Shown here: positions 1-7,082 of the stretch, one piece after another
How positions within the stretch are numbered: the stretch's first letter is position 1
How the letters are laid out: each line of letters starts with the position of its first letter
DNA from: an uncultured bacterium
GTDB lineage: Bacteria > Desulfobacterota > Desulfovibrionia > Desulfovibrionales > Desulfovibrionaceae
Direction: 5' to 3'
Length of the DNA stretch: 14,695 bases
Assembly (NCBI GenBank): GCA_905215675.1
Contig: CAJMRA010000018.1
Location: 1 to 14,695 of the forward strand
Notes under the pieces: model-generated
Told to the model about the DNA's origin: nothing
Database searches by the model: none
The model's input: the letters and a program-made list of their open reading frames with translations, nothing else
Translations under genes and position numbers: made by a program

Positions 1-3
1 CAT

Positions 4-9
4 CCTCCT
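4..9 (-). promoter_or_regulatory. Possible ribosome binding site of a gene beyond the left edge
   Basis: On the minus strand the last bases of the window read CAGGAGGATG, which contains a perfect AGGAGG. The ATG at the very edge is too close to this AGGAGG to be its start codon, so a start would lie a few bases outside the window. If so, another minus-strand gene follows the regulator at 171-2084. This rests on the motif alone. Confidence 0.35.
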
Positions 10-40
10 GAATAAAGCGCGCTGGAGGAGGGGTGGGGGC

Positions 41-94
41 CAGGGGCAGGGGAACCCCCCTCTCGCGCGAGCAGAGGGGGTTCCCCTCCCCCTG
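41..94 (-). terminator. Long G/C-run hairpin downstream of the sigma-54 regulator
   Basis: CAGGGG (41-46) pairs with CCCCTG (89-94). Inside it, GGGGAACCCCC and TCT pair with AGA and GGGGGTTCCCC around a short loop near 64-73. The hairpin lies about 80 nt past the regulator stop codon, so it probably ends or protects that transcript. There is no clear T tract, so it is not a textbook intrinsic terminator. A similar purine/pyrimidine hairpin follows yebC at the other end of the window. Confidence 0.45.
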
Positions 95-170
95 AATCTC
101 AACCCTCAACCCATTTCAAAGATAAAACGCTCATGCTCTCATGAAGAAGATTCGGGGGAACGGAAGATTC

Positions 171-2084
171 TCAGGCAAGATGATGCTGCCGCATCTTGCG
201 CCACAGGGTATTGAGACTGAGGTCCAGCGCCGTAGCGACCTTCTTGCGGCTTCCGCCGAAACGGCGCAGCGTTTCCCGCAGGATGGCGGCCTCCACCCGC
301 TCCATGCGCTCCCGCAGCGTCCCTTCCCCGGACGCGTTCGCGCCCGCGTCCGCCGCGTCCCGGGGCATCAGCTCCTGTTGCCGCATGCGCAGTTCCTGAA
401 GAATCTGCATCCACAGGGCGAAATCGTGTTCCCGGGTCCCCAGCAGGAGCGCATAGCGTTGCAGCAGCGCGTCCAGCTCCCGGATATTGCCGGGCCAGTC
501 GTATTCCTGCAACGCCGGAGCAAAGGATTCGGGAAGCGGCGACAGACGATAGCCGCCGCGTTCCAGCAAACGCTGCGCCAGCAGGGGAATATCCTCCTTG
601 CGTTCCCGCAGGGGCGGCACATCCAGCCGTAACAGGCTCAGCCGGTAAAACAGGTCGGCGCGAAAGCGCCCCGCCCGGACCTCGTGCACAAGGTCCTTCC
701 ACGAGGAACTGATGACGCGCACCTGCACGGTATAGGGCCGCTCCCCGCCCAGACGATAAATTTCCCCCGTTTCCAGAACCCGCAGCAGCCGCACCTGCAC
801 CGCCGGAGAGATATCCCCGATCTCGTCAAGAAAGATTGTCCCGCCGGAGGCCACTTCCAGCAGCCCTTCCTTGCCGCCCCGCCGCGCGCCGGTGAACGCG
901 CCCTCTTCATAGCCGAACAGCTCACTTTCCAGCAGGGTTTCCGGCAGCGCGCCGCAGTTGAGCGCCACAAAGGGCCCCTTGCGCTGCGGGCTTTCCTGAT
1001 GCACGGCATGGGCGAAAAGTTCCTTGCCGGTGCCGCTTTCCCCGTGAATATAGAGCGCGCCGCCGGACGCGGCAAAGCAGCGGGCCTTTTCCCGGACCGT
1101 GTGCATGACCGGGCTTTCGCCGATGATGTCGGCAAAGGTGTACCGGGCCGCCATGGAATGATGCCGGTTGCGTTTCAGGCGGTTCGACAGCTCCTTGACG
1201 CGCGACGCGGGCGAAAAGACCGCAAAGGCCCCGCAGGACTTGCCGCGCACCATGACGGGATGCGCGGAAAAAAGCAGCTCCCGTCCCTTGCCCAGCGGCA
1301 CGATGCCGTCCACCGGGCAGGACCCCTGCATGGCGCGGCGCAATTGCAGGCGCTCCACCAGCGGCGAGCCGGATTCCCGCGCTCCGTCCTGCGGGAACAG
1401 ATGACGCGCCATCTCGTTGCAGAGAACAAGGCGCTCGTCGGCGTCGATGCCCACGATGCCTTCGTGCAGGACTTCCACCATCCCGGACATCCAGGCAAGG
1501 CGCTCGTTGTCCCTGCGCATGGCCACGGCGATATTGACGGCCTCGTCCAGGGCCCGTTCCAGATTGCGCAGACTCGGCATGACGATGACGGCCGGGCAGT
1601 GCTGCGCCTGCGCCACTTCGGCGCAGATGCCGCCCCCCACGATGCAGCCGACCCCCATCCTGACGGCCGAGGCGATGCCCTGCACATGCTCCTGCGTGGT
1701 GGTGAACAAAATGGGAAGAATGGAAATGTGCAGCAGCTCGGCAAAGGGCCCCACCCACTCGGGAATGCGCTCGTAGCAGGTGACGGCAATGGAAGAACTG
1801 TACTGGCGCGCCTGCATCAGACTGCGCAGCACGGAAAGATGATCGTTGGAAATGGTCACGACGGGACGCTGCAACCGCCCGCGCAGCAGACGGCCCGTCC
1901 CGCCGCCCCCCAGAATGACTTCCACGCCGTTTTCCAGCAGTTCCCGCGCCACGGGCAGGGCCTTTTCCATGGAGGCAAGGCGTATCTCCATCCCCATGCC
2001 GCGACCCTGGGCATACTCCCGGACGGCCTCGGCTATGGCGCGGGAATTGGAAACAAAGGCGAAGCGAAAAGAATGCTCGGACAT
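171..2084 (-). CDS. Sigma-54-dependent activator with PrpR-type N-terminal sensor domain
   Basis: This 637-residue protein is a bacterial enhancer-binding protein that remodels sigma-54 RNA polymerase by ATP hydrolysis. Residues ~8-190 resemble the PrpR_N sensor domain, and ~198-300 look like a PAS domain. Residues ~315-545 are the AAA+ domain: Walker A GESGTGKE (348-355), GAFTGA (395-400, the sigma-54 contact loop), Walker B TIFLDE (416-421) and an arginine region FRADLFYRL (474-482). A Fis-type helix-turn-helix lies at ~597-634. The reading frame is open upstream to 2327, but the ATG at 2084 is preceded by GGGAGG and begins the PrpR_N domain, so it is preferred. The gene follows the exporter-sulfotransferase pair in the same direction after a 249-bp gap holding strong hairpins, so it may have its own promoter or be read at a reduced level. 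The PrpR of enterobacteria senses 2-methylcitrate; the ligand here is unknown. The natural targets are the two sigma-54 promoters at 4327-4342 and 7011-7026. Class is certain, ligand is not. Confidence 0.95.
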   Translation of the reverse strand: MSEHSFRFAFVSNSRAIAEAVREYAQGRGMGMEIRLASMEKALPVARELLENGVEVILGGGGTGRLLRGRLQRPVVTISNDHLSVLRSLMQARQYSSSIAVTCYERIPEWVGPFAELLHISILPILFTTTQEHVQGIASAVRMGVGCIVGGGICAEVAQAQHCPAVIVMPSLRNLERALDEAVNIAVAMRRDNERLAWMSGMVEVLHEGIVGIDADERLVLCNEMARHLFPQDGARESGSPLVERLQLRRAMQGSCPVDGIVPLGKGRELLFSAHPVMVRGKSCGAFAVFSPASRVKELSNRLKRNRHHSMAARYTFADIIGESPVMHTVREKARCFAASGGALYIHGESGTGKELFAHAVHQESPQRKGPFVALNCGALPETLLESELFGYEEGAFTGARRGGKEGLLEVASGGTIFLDEIGDISPAVQVRLLRVLETGEIYRLGGERPYTVQVRVISSSWKDLVHEVRAGRFRADLFYRLSLLRLDVPPLRERKEDIPLLAQRLLERGGYRLSPLPESFAPALQEYDWPGNIRELDALLQRYALLLGTREHDFALWMQILQELRMRQQELMPRDAADAGANASGEGTLRERMERVEAAILRETLRRFGGSRKKVATALDLSLNTLWRKMRQHHLA

Positions 2085-2173
2085 GAGGCCTCCCGGGGCT
2101 GCTGTTCCCGCGACAACGCAGGGTGAAAAAGGCGTCCCGCGGCGGATCGCCGCCTGCAAGATTCGTCGCATGC

Positions 2174-2211
2174 GGTTGTGCCGCATTTCCCGGGAGAAAT
2201 GCGGCACAACC
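2174..2211. repeat. Perfect 16-bp inverted repeat between sulfotransferase and regulator
   Basis: GGTTGTGCCGCATTTC (2174-2189) and its exact complement (2196-2211) flank a 6-nt loop. No T run follows on the minus strand. It could be a processing or attenuating hairpin that lowers read-through into the regulator, or an operator just upstream of the regulator start. A dyad this long would not arise by chance. Confidence 0.75.
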
Positions 2212-2223
2212 GAAAGCGGAACC

Positions 2224-2245
2224 GCCCGCGCCTCCGGGCGCGGGC
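2224..2245. repeat. Second GC-rich hairpin in the sulfotransferase-regulator gap
   Basis: GCCCGCGCC (2224-2232) pairs with GGCGCGGGC (2237-2245) around a 4-nt loop. It lies between the sulfotransferase stop codon and the 16-bp dyad, so the end of the sulfotransferase message would fold into two stable hairpins. It may stabilise the 3' end or act as a weak terminator; no T tract is present. Confidence 0.5.
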
Positions 2246-2333
2246 TTCCGCCGGGCGGCCGTTCCCGGGCAGGAAACCGAAGCGGCATCCCCGTCCGGGA
2301 ACGGCGTCGCCCGAAGACGCGCGGCACGGCGCG

Positions 2334-3488
2334 CTACAGAACAACGTCCCCCACATAGCGGCGCTTGATGCAGAAGTGCTGCTTCCACTTCGCCCAGGCG
2401 CGCTGACCGATGATCATTTCCTCGTCGGGATCGCCGATGGGGAAAGGCCTGGGAGCCGTCGCCGGGTCCCAGAGACCCTTCTTGCGGCGTTCCTCGCGCT
2501 GGTCGATCAGCCAGTCGTTATAGCTTTCATAGACAATGTGGCCTTCAAAACCGTCCAGCGTCGCCGCCCGGATGCGCCCGTCGAATTCCTTGTACTTGGC
2601 AATCATCAGATCGGAAGGCATTTCCGGTTCCACGTCGTTGACGTAGCCCGCCTCTTCCAGCTCCTTACCGGCGACGGCGGCAAAGATGCGCTGATCGCGC
2701 GGCGAGAGCAGGTCCTTGTAAATGCCCACATACTTGTCGGAAATGGGCTTGCCCAGAGGCGCGTGATCGCGGGACGCCCCGCGGGCCTTGCAAAGATCGG
2801 TCTTGTAAAATTCGAACATGCCTTCCTCGAATTCCTCGCCGAGGAATTCGCAGACCCCGCGCATGACGCGCTCGGGTTCGCGCACAAGGTCCTCATACCG
2901 CAGGTCGAGCCAGAGCCCGCGCTCGCGCAGCGGTTCGCGCCATTCCTTCACGGCATTCCAGCAGCGCTTCCAGGAGTGGGCCGCGCAGTAGATATTGGTC
3001 GGGCCGAAGGAGGACTCCAGATAATCCACGCAGGAGTCGCGGCCGTCACGCGTGATGTAGATGAACTGGGCGTCGGGGAAATCATGGTGCATGGGGCCCA
3101 CAAAGTAAAGATTGTGCGGCGTCTTCTCGCCCCAGCGGGGTTTCTGCACGTACTTGGCGAAACGCATGTGCATGGCCGCGTACAGACCCGCAAAGCTGCG
3201 TTCGGGAGCCAGTTCGATAACCTCGTCAAGAATGGTGCGCGGATTGACCTTCATGCCCCAGAAAGGCGTTTTCAGGCCGAACACCATTTCCTCCGCCAGC
3301 GTGCGGAAATTGGCCTCCACGGAAAGATCGCCGTACGTATGCAGATAGGGATAGAAGCGGGGATAATACCAGACCACTTCGGGCACGGCAATACGGGAAT
3401 GACAACCCAGCAGCGCCATCACCAGCGTCGTACCGGAGCGTTCCGCGCCGATCATGAAAATGGGACGTTCTTTCAGAATGAGAGCCAT
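2334..3488 (-). CDS. PAPS-type sulfotransferase family protein
   Basis: This 384-residue protein is predicted to move a sulfuryl group from 3'-phosphoadenylyl sulfate to an unknown acceptor. The 5'-phosphosulfate loop is IGAERSGTTLV (13-23), and the 3'-phosphate site is ITRDGRDSCVDY (145-156). A GEKTP motif (120-124) and RYEDLVREPE (197-206) fit the Sulfotransfer_1/3 fold. There is no signal peptide or membrane segment, so it should be cytosolic. The start is fixed by AAAGGAGA seven bases upstream of the ATG. Roughly 90 charged and aromatic C-terminal residues (~295-384) extend past the usual core and may cover the acceptor site. It lies 51 bp downstream of the TauE exporter in the same direction, so the two are very likely one operon under the sigma-54 promoter at 4327-4342. 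Family assignment is firm. The acceptor (sugar, lipid, peptide or small metabolite) is unknown. Confidence 0.9.
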   Translation of the reverse strand: MALILKERPIFMIGAERSGTTLVMALLGCHSRIAVPEVVWYYPRFYPYLHTYGDLSVEANFRTLAEEMVFGLKTPFWGMKVNPRTILDEVIELAPERSFAGLYAAMHMRFAKYVQKPRWGEKTPHNLYFVGPMHHDFPDAQFIYITRDGRDSCVDYLESSFGPTNIYCAAHSWKRCWNAVKEWREPLRERGLWLDLRYEDLVREPERVMRGVCEFLGEEFEEGMFEFYKTDLCKARGASRDHAPLGKPISDKYVGIYKDLLSPRDQRIFAAVAGKELEEAGYVNDVEPEMPSDLMIAKYKEFDGRIRAATLDGFEGHIVYESYNDWLIDQREERRKKGLWDPATAPRPFPIGDPDEEMIIGQRAWAKWKQHFCIKRRYVGDVVL

Positions 3489-3539
3489 ATGCTATCTCCT
3501 TTGTGTAAGATGACCTGTATCGTTCGGATTGCCGCCGCC

Positions 3540-4286
3540 TCAGAATTGCCCGAGAGCCCGGATGACGATATACGCGCCGAGCAGGATGCACACGACGGAC
3601 ACCATCTTTTTCAGCGCGCCGCCCGAAACGGTATGCGCAAGGCGCGCGCCGCAGACGACGCCCACAAGCTCCGCGGCCGTCACCCAGACAGCCGTGGAAA
3701 GATCCACAAAACCGTGCATGATATTGCCCACGGACCCCGACGCCGCGGCCGTAATCTGAATGACCTGGCTTGTGGCAATGGCCGTCAGCGGCGCAAAGCC
3801 CAGCACGACCATCAGGGGAACGGAAAGCACCGGTCCGCCCACGCCGGTCAGGCCGGAACCGAAGCCCACGACCGCGCCGATGAGCACCAGCCCCAGCTTT
3901 TGCGAGACGGCGCCCTCATAGACGCGCGTGCCGCCCCTGGCCGGACGCAGCGCATAGACGCCGGCAAAGATGATGATGAGCCCCAGCGCCAGATTCAGGA
4001 CATGGGCCGGCGCATGCGCGTTGACCAGCGATCCGGGATAGCCCGCCAGAAGCCCCCCGATGCAGACGGGAATGGTGATGCGCCAGTCAATGCTGCCGTG
4101 GCGCTGATACAGCCAGGTTCCCAGCAACCCCGTGAAAAGGAAGCTGAACAGCGACGTACCCATGGCCGTATGCGTGGACATGCCCACGATGCCGGACAGG
4201 GCCGGAATGAGGAGAATACCGCCGACGCCGACGGTGCCGATCAGCGCGCCCACAACGACGGCCACGGCGAGAAGAAGGACAAACAC
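3540..4286 (-). CDS. TauE/SafE family sulfite/organosulfonate-type exporter
   Basis: This 248-residue membrane protein has about eight hydrophobic helices and the two-fold repeat typical of TauE/SafE: GTVGVGGILLIPAL (17-30) with MGTSLFSFLF (42-51), and GLTGVGGPVLSVPLMVVLGF (145-164) with ATSQVIQ (171-177). Known members export sulfite, sulfoacetate or related anions, while others are only 'sulfite exporter-like'. The start is a GTG at 4286 preceded by GGGGG nine bases upstream. An ATG seven bases farther up is out of frame and is not the start. It is the first gene after the sigma-54 promoter at 4327-4342, with a predicted leader of about 30 nt, and is followed 51 bp later by the sulfotransferase. 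The pairing suggests export of sulfite or of a sulfated or sulfonated product, but the substrate is inferred from family and neighbour only. Confidence 0.9.
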   Translation of the reverse strand: MFVLLLAVAVVVGALIGTVGVGGILLIPALSGIVGMSTHTAMGTSLFSFLFTGLLGTWLYQRHGSIDWRITIPVCIGGLLAGYPGSLVNAHAPAHVLNLALGLIIIFAGVYALRPARGGTRVYEGAVSQKLGLVLIGAVVGFGSGLTGVGGPVLSVPLMVVLGFAPLTAIATSQVIQITAAASGSVGNIMHGFVDLSTAVWVTAAELVGVVCGARLAHTVSGGALKKMVSVVCILLGAYIVIRALGQF

Positions 4287-4326
4287 GGTTCATTACCCCC
4301 AGAAAGATGGATTCCGCGCTCAGGAG

Positions 4327-4342
4327 AGCAAACGGCATGCCA
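4327..4342 (-). promoter_or_regulatory. Sigma-54 (-24/-12) promoter of the exporter-sulfotransferase operon
   Basis: The minus strand reads TGGCATG CCGT TTGCT, matching the consensus TGGCACG N4 TTGCW with one difference. The invariant GG and GC are exactly 10 nt apart. Transcription would start near 4316, leaving a leader of about 30 nt before the GTG at 4286. The same boxes, again followed by CT, recur at 7011-7026. Confidence 0.85.
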
Positions 4343-4344
4343 CA

Positions 4345-4357
4345 CATCAACATATTG
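4345..4357 (+). promoter_or_regulatory. Probable IHF site between enhancer motif and sigma-54 promoter
   Basis: CATCAACATATTG matches the IHF consensus WATCAANNNNTTR in every fixed position except the first base. It lies in an A/T-rich stretch (4343-4382) just upstream of the -24 element, where IHF bends DNA in many sigma-54 promoters. The position supports it; a match of this length alone would be weak. Confidence 0.5.
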
Positions 4358-4394
4358 AAATAATATGACAAAAATAAAAATGCGGACATCTGTT

Positions 4395-4423
4395 CATTCC
4401 ATTTATGCAATATGGGAATCTCA
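4395..4423. promoter_or_regulatory. Candidate upstream activator site (copy 1)
   Basis: The motif CATTCC ATTTATG CAATATG GGAATC lies 67-95 nt upstream of the -12 C, a usual distance for an enhancer-binding protein. It contains ATTCC (4396-4400) facing GGAAT (4415-4419) and overlaps a second dyad, ATTTATG (4401-4407) facing CATAAAT (4422-4428). The same sequence recurs upstream of the other sigma-54 promoter at 7091-7118 (24 of 29 columns identical, one 1-nt gap). It is the best candidate binding site for the regulator encoded at 171-2084. Confidence 0.7.
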
Positions 4424-4512
4424 TAAATCAACGATATGAAGCCTGGCGGCGCGGATCGCGCCTTCCGCGCCGGAGAAGCCGCCGGAGCGGGCGGGGCGCG
4501 GGAGACGGGAGC

Positions 4513-4541
4513 GCGGCCCGTTCTCCGCACGGACGGGCCGC
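4513..4541. repeat. 9-bp perfect hairpin beside the A/T tract
   Basis: GCGGCCCGT (4513-4521) pairs with ACGGGCCGC (4533-4541) around 11 nt. It adjoins the run of nine A's at 4542-4550, so that run sits between two hairpins. The minus-strand terminator at 4542-4571 is the functional half for the SLC13 transcript. This second stem may back it up. Confidence 0.5.
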
Positions 4542-4571
4542 AAAAAAAAATGCCCGGCATGAAAACCGGGC
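4542..4571 (-). terminator. Intrinsic terminator of the SLC13 transporter transcript
   Basis: Read on the minus strand, GCCCGG, an 8-nt loop and CCGGGC are followed by A and nine T's. This is a standard Rho-independent terminator about 190 nt past the SLC13 stop codon. It insulates the SLC13 transcript from the exporter promoter region below it. Confidence 0.8.
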
Positions 4572-4617
4572 GGGAGGGGGATGTTCGACGGCTTCGCGAC
4601 GGACGTCGCATGAGTAG

Positions 4618-4715
4618 TTTCTACGGCCTGTCGCTTCGCGGAAAAAACACGGTTTTTTCCGCCCGCTTCGGGCCGGGCGGCGCGGTGCGGCCGGCCGCCT
4701 TGCGTTTTTCGCTCA
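4618..4715 (-). repeat. Interspersed repeat family, copy A (reverse)
   Basis: Read on the minus strand, this copy has the GGCGG...CGCCGCCCGGCCCGAAG block, the GCGGAAAAAA / TTTTTTCCGC hairpin and GCGAAGCGACAGGCCGTA. It lacks the TTTGAAA hairpin that follows in the other copies. It sits just downstream of the SLC13 gene, between the stop codon and its terminator. Confidence 0.75.
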
Positions 4716-4758
4716 TGGAGGAGGCGCTCATGATCCGCCGCGAAGCCGGGAAACAACC

Positions 4759-6237
4759 TTACTTGGGAGGCAGAATGTAGAAGTCAAGACCGAGCCAGAC
4801 CACCGTGACGTAAAAGAAGGCAAAGGTCAGCGCCACGGAAAGCACGCAGGCGATGATGCCCCAGACGAACATGGTCCGCAGGTTTGCGCCGTACCCGGCC
4901 ACAATCCCCTGAGCGCCGGTCGCCGAGGCCACCGCATAGGCCCAGCTGATGGCCGAACCCGTCACCCAGACCCAGGGCACCGCGCCGAATTCGAGGCCCC
5001 GCCAGGAGTCCATGGCCTCGATGGCCAGCGGCACCATGACGCCGGCGGCGGCCGTGTCGCTGGTCACCTGCGACAGCAGGTTGGGGAACAGGCTCCAGGC
5101 AAAGAGCGACAGCGTATCGTTGACGCCCATGAACGGCGCAAGCCACTGGCTGAACACCGCGCCCGCGCCGGTCGAGGAAAGGATCTTGCTCAGGGCCACC
5201 GAAGCGGGCCACATGAACAGGATGGTGACGGGAAAGAACTTGCGCAGGGTCTGCGCGGAAAGGATGCTCTCGCCGGGACACGAACGCGACGGCACAAAGA
5301 GCAGGATCATGGGAATGATGCAGAACATCTGCGTCGGCTTCAGCCAGTCCCACATGGGGCCCTTCGTCCAGGGAGCATACAGCGGTTGCAGGACGGCCAG
5401 CCCGATAGCCAGGGCAAAGGCAAAGAAGGATATTTTTTCCTCAAAGGTCATGGGCCCGAGCTTGTCCAGCTCCTGCCGGTAGAACTCGCGCGTCCCGCCG
5501 AAGGTTTCGCGATCCGAGGGCATGAAGAACATCAGCGCGCCCACGGCCATGATGATGACCAGCGACACCGGCACCATGCGCAATGTCCAGTCAATGAAAT
5601 AGATGTCGTAACCCAGATACTTGTTGAGCAACCCGAACGTCACCACGGACTGGCCGCCGCCCAGCGGCGTCGCCATGCCGCCCACGGAAGCGCCCCAGGC
5701 CACGGCGATGAGAATATTGGACGCGGCTTTGGAGTTCCAGCGCTGTTCATTGTTTTCATAGCCCGCGTACATCAGCGCCGCCACGGCAATGGGGGCGAAC
5801 ATGGCCGCCACCGTCGTATTGCCGACCACAAAGGACGTAATGGCGCACAGCACAAACCAGCCGGCCGTCTGCGCCCGGACGTTGCCGCTGACGCGCATGA
5901 GAAAGTTGAGGGCAAGGCGACGGGCAAAGCCCCAGCGCACCCAGGCGGCCGTGATGGCGGTGGCCCCGAAGATCAGCACGGCTTCCTTGTGCACATAGGC
6001 TTCCATCACCTTGGTCAGGGGCATGTAACCGTAAAAGCAGGCCACAAAAATCGGCACAAGGCAGGTGAGCTTGATGTCCACCACCGTCGTGACCCACCAC
6101 CACACCATCCAGAAGAGAATGCCGAAGGCAAAACGGGCATTCAACGGGCCGAAACAGGGCAGGGCCAGCGCCACGAGCAGCAGGGCCGGGCCGCCGAGAA
6201 ACAGAAGAAGCCGCTTGCCGGAAACTGAAGACTCCAT
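4759..6237 (-). CDS. SLC13/DASS family anion transporter
   Basis: This 492-residue polytopic membrane protein probably has 11-12 transmembrane helices. The two SNT-like signatures of the divalent-anion:sodium symporters are visible as GNTTVAAMFAPI (139-150) and SDTAAAGVMVPLA (393-405), together with GGMATPLGGGQ (186-196). Family members carry di- and tricarboxylates, sulfate or sulfonated compounds; the substrate is not decidable here. The frame is open far upstream, but the ATG at 6237 with GGAGG seven bases before it, followed directly by the first membrane helix, is the start. Repeat copy B ends about 20 nt upstream of it. The sigma-54 promoter at 7011-7026 points at this gene from ~760 nt away. 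That promoter closely resembles the one before the TauE-sulfotransferase pair, suggesting joint control by the PrpR-type activator and a related substrate. Confidence 0.9.
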   Translation of the reverse strand: MESSVSGKRLLLFLGGPALLLVALALPCFGPLNARFAFGILFWMVWWWVTTVVDIKLTCLVPIFVACFYGYMPLTKVMEAYVHKEAVLIFGATAITAAWVRWGFARRLALNFLMRVSGNVRAQTAGWFVLCAITSFVVGNTTVAAMFAPIAVAALMYAGYENNEQRWNSKAASNILIAVAWGASVGGMATPLGGGQSVVTFGLLNKYLGYDIYFIDWTLRMVPVSLVIIMAVGALMFFMPSDRETFGGTREFYRQELDKLGPMTFEEKISFFAFALAIGLAVLQPLYAPWTKGPMWDWLKPTQMFCIIPMILLFVPSRSCPGESILSAQTLRKFFPVTILFMWPASVALSKILSSTGAGAVFSQWLAPFMGVNDTLSLFAWSLFPNLLSQVTSDTAAAGVMVPLAIEAMDSWRGLEFGAVPWVWVTGSAISWAYAVASATGAQGIVAGYGANLRTMFVWGIIACVLSVALTFAFFYVTVVWLGLDFYILPPK

Positions 6238-6256
6238 ACACCATCCTCCGGGAAGA

Positions 6257-6432
6257 TTAGAGCGCTTCGCCTTTTTCAAAGGCGAAATGCGAGGCGGCGG
6301 CACAGCGCCGCCCGGCCCGAAGTGAGCGGAAAAACCGCGTTTTTTCCGCGAAACGACAGGCCGCATGGTTTGAAACGCGCAGCGTTTCAAACTGAAATTG
6401 TTCCAGAGCGTTTCAAACTGAACGAGCTCTAG
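6257..6432 (+). repeat. Interspersed repeat family, copy B (most complete)
   Basis: It begins TTAGAGCG and contains, in order, GGCGGCG / CGCCGCC, GCGGAAAAA / TTTTTCCGC and TTTGAAACGC / GCGTTTCAAA (6369-6378 and 6382-6391, 3-nt loop). The tail duplicates GCGTTTCAAACTGAA (6382-6396 and 6408-6422) and ends CGAGCTCTAG. It would lie in the 5' leader of the SLC13 message, within about 10 nt of its ribosome binding site. Confidence 0.8.
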
Positions 6433-7010
6433 AAACGTGAACGCCGTGCCCGAACCCGAAAAGCATCGCGCCGAAAAAGCCGGGACCGCCTGTCCGTCGA
6501 TCCCCGTCATGCCGCCGGAGGCGACCTTGCGGCGCGCTCCGTCCGTTCGCTCCCGAAACCGGGCAAAAGCAGGGCCTTCCGAAAGGCGGGTTGTCCTTGC
6601 GAGAACCTCCGTCCCCGACGCCGTTCCCGCGCATCCGCCGGGGTAACCGGAGCTTGCCAAAAGCCGGAGGAAGATGTACTTGCCCGAACTGCCGCGAGCC
6701 CGAAGCCGCGGCGACGCGCCCGCCCGGAAGAACCGCTTTGCCGCTTTCTCCCGGAGGAATACCGGCGTGGCATCCCCCGCATCTGAGGAAACGCGGCGGC
6801 AAACGCGCCGCATCCCGGGGGAAAAACCGCCCCGTCGGAATGCTTTGTGCAGCGTATCCGCCGTTCTGAAGATGGTTTCCCCTTTGCGGGCAGGCTTCAT
6901 GCATCATGCGACATTCACTCTCATGTCATGCAGTTCGCCTTTTCACGACAAGGGCGTCGAAATACATCATCTTTTACCTGCATTTCATCGGCACCTGCTG
7001 TGAATAAAAG
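6433..7010. other. Gene-free stretch, possible long leader or small RNA of the sigma-54 promoter
   Basis: No protein gene can be supported here. Frames are open only because the DNA is GC-rich, they show no ribosome binding site or recognisable domain, and third-position G+C is lower than in the neighbouring genes. On the minus strand the stretch lies between a convincing sigma-54 promoter and the SLC13 start, so it is probably transcribed as a leader of about 760 nt, or it encodes a separate small RNA. Confidence 0.4.
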
Positions 7011-7026
7011 AGCAAGTCCCATGCCA
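7011..7026 (-). promoter_or_regulatory. Sigma-54 (-24/-12) promoter upstream of the SLC13 transporter
   Basis: The minus strand reads TGGCATG GGAC TTGCT, with GG and GC separated by exactly 10 nt. The boxes are identical to those at 4327-4342 and are again followed by CT. Transcription would start near 7000, about 760 nt before the SLC13 start codon. Between it and the enhancer motif lies a very A/T-rich stretch (7041-7068) that could be bent DNA. Confidence 0.8.
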
Positions 7027-7082
7027 TGCAAAAACGATTCCATAACTATCTTTAATTATTATATATGTGGAAACAGGCCATC

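Noticed and set aside
2085..2327. 81-residue N-terminal extension of the sigma-54 regulator
   Set aside because: It would pass through the two hairpins and shows no domain. The ATG at 2084 has GGGAGG and begins the PrpR_N domain.
2178..4358. Very long plus-strand open frames antisense to the sulfotransferase/exporter and to lctP
   Set aside because: These are shadows of GC-rich genes on the other strand: His/Arg/Gly-rich translations, no ribosome binding sites and no domains.
6238..6900. Upstream extension of the SLC13 reading frame to 6900
   Set aside because: It has no ribosome binding site, runs through a repeat element, and precedes the natural start at 6237 with GGAGG and the first membrane helix. 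The frame is open because the DNA is GC-rich.
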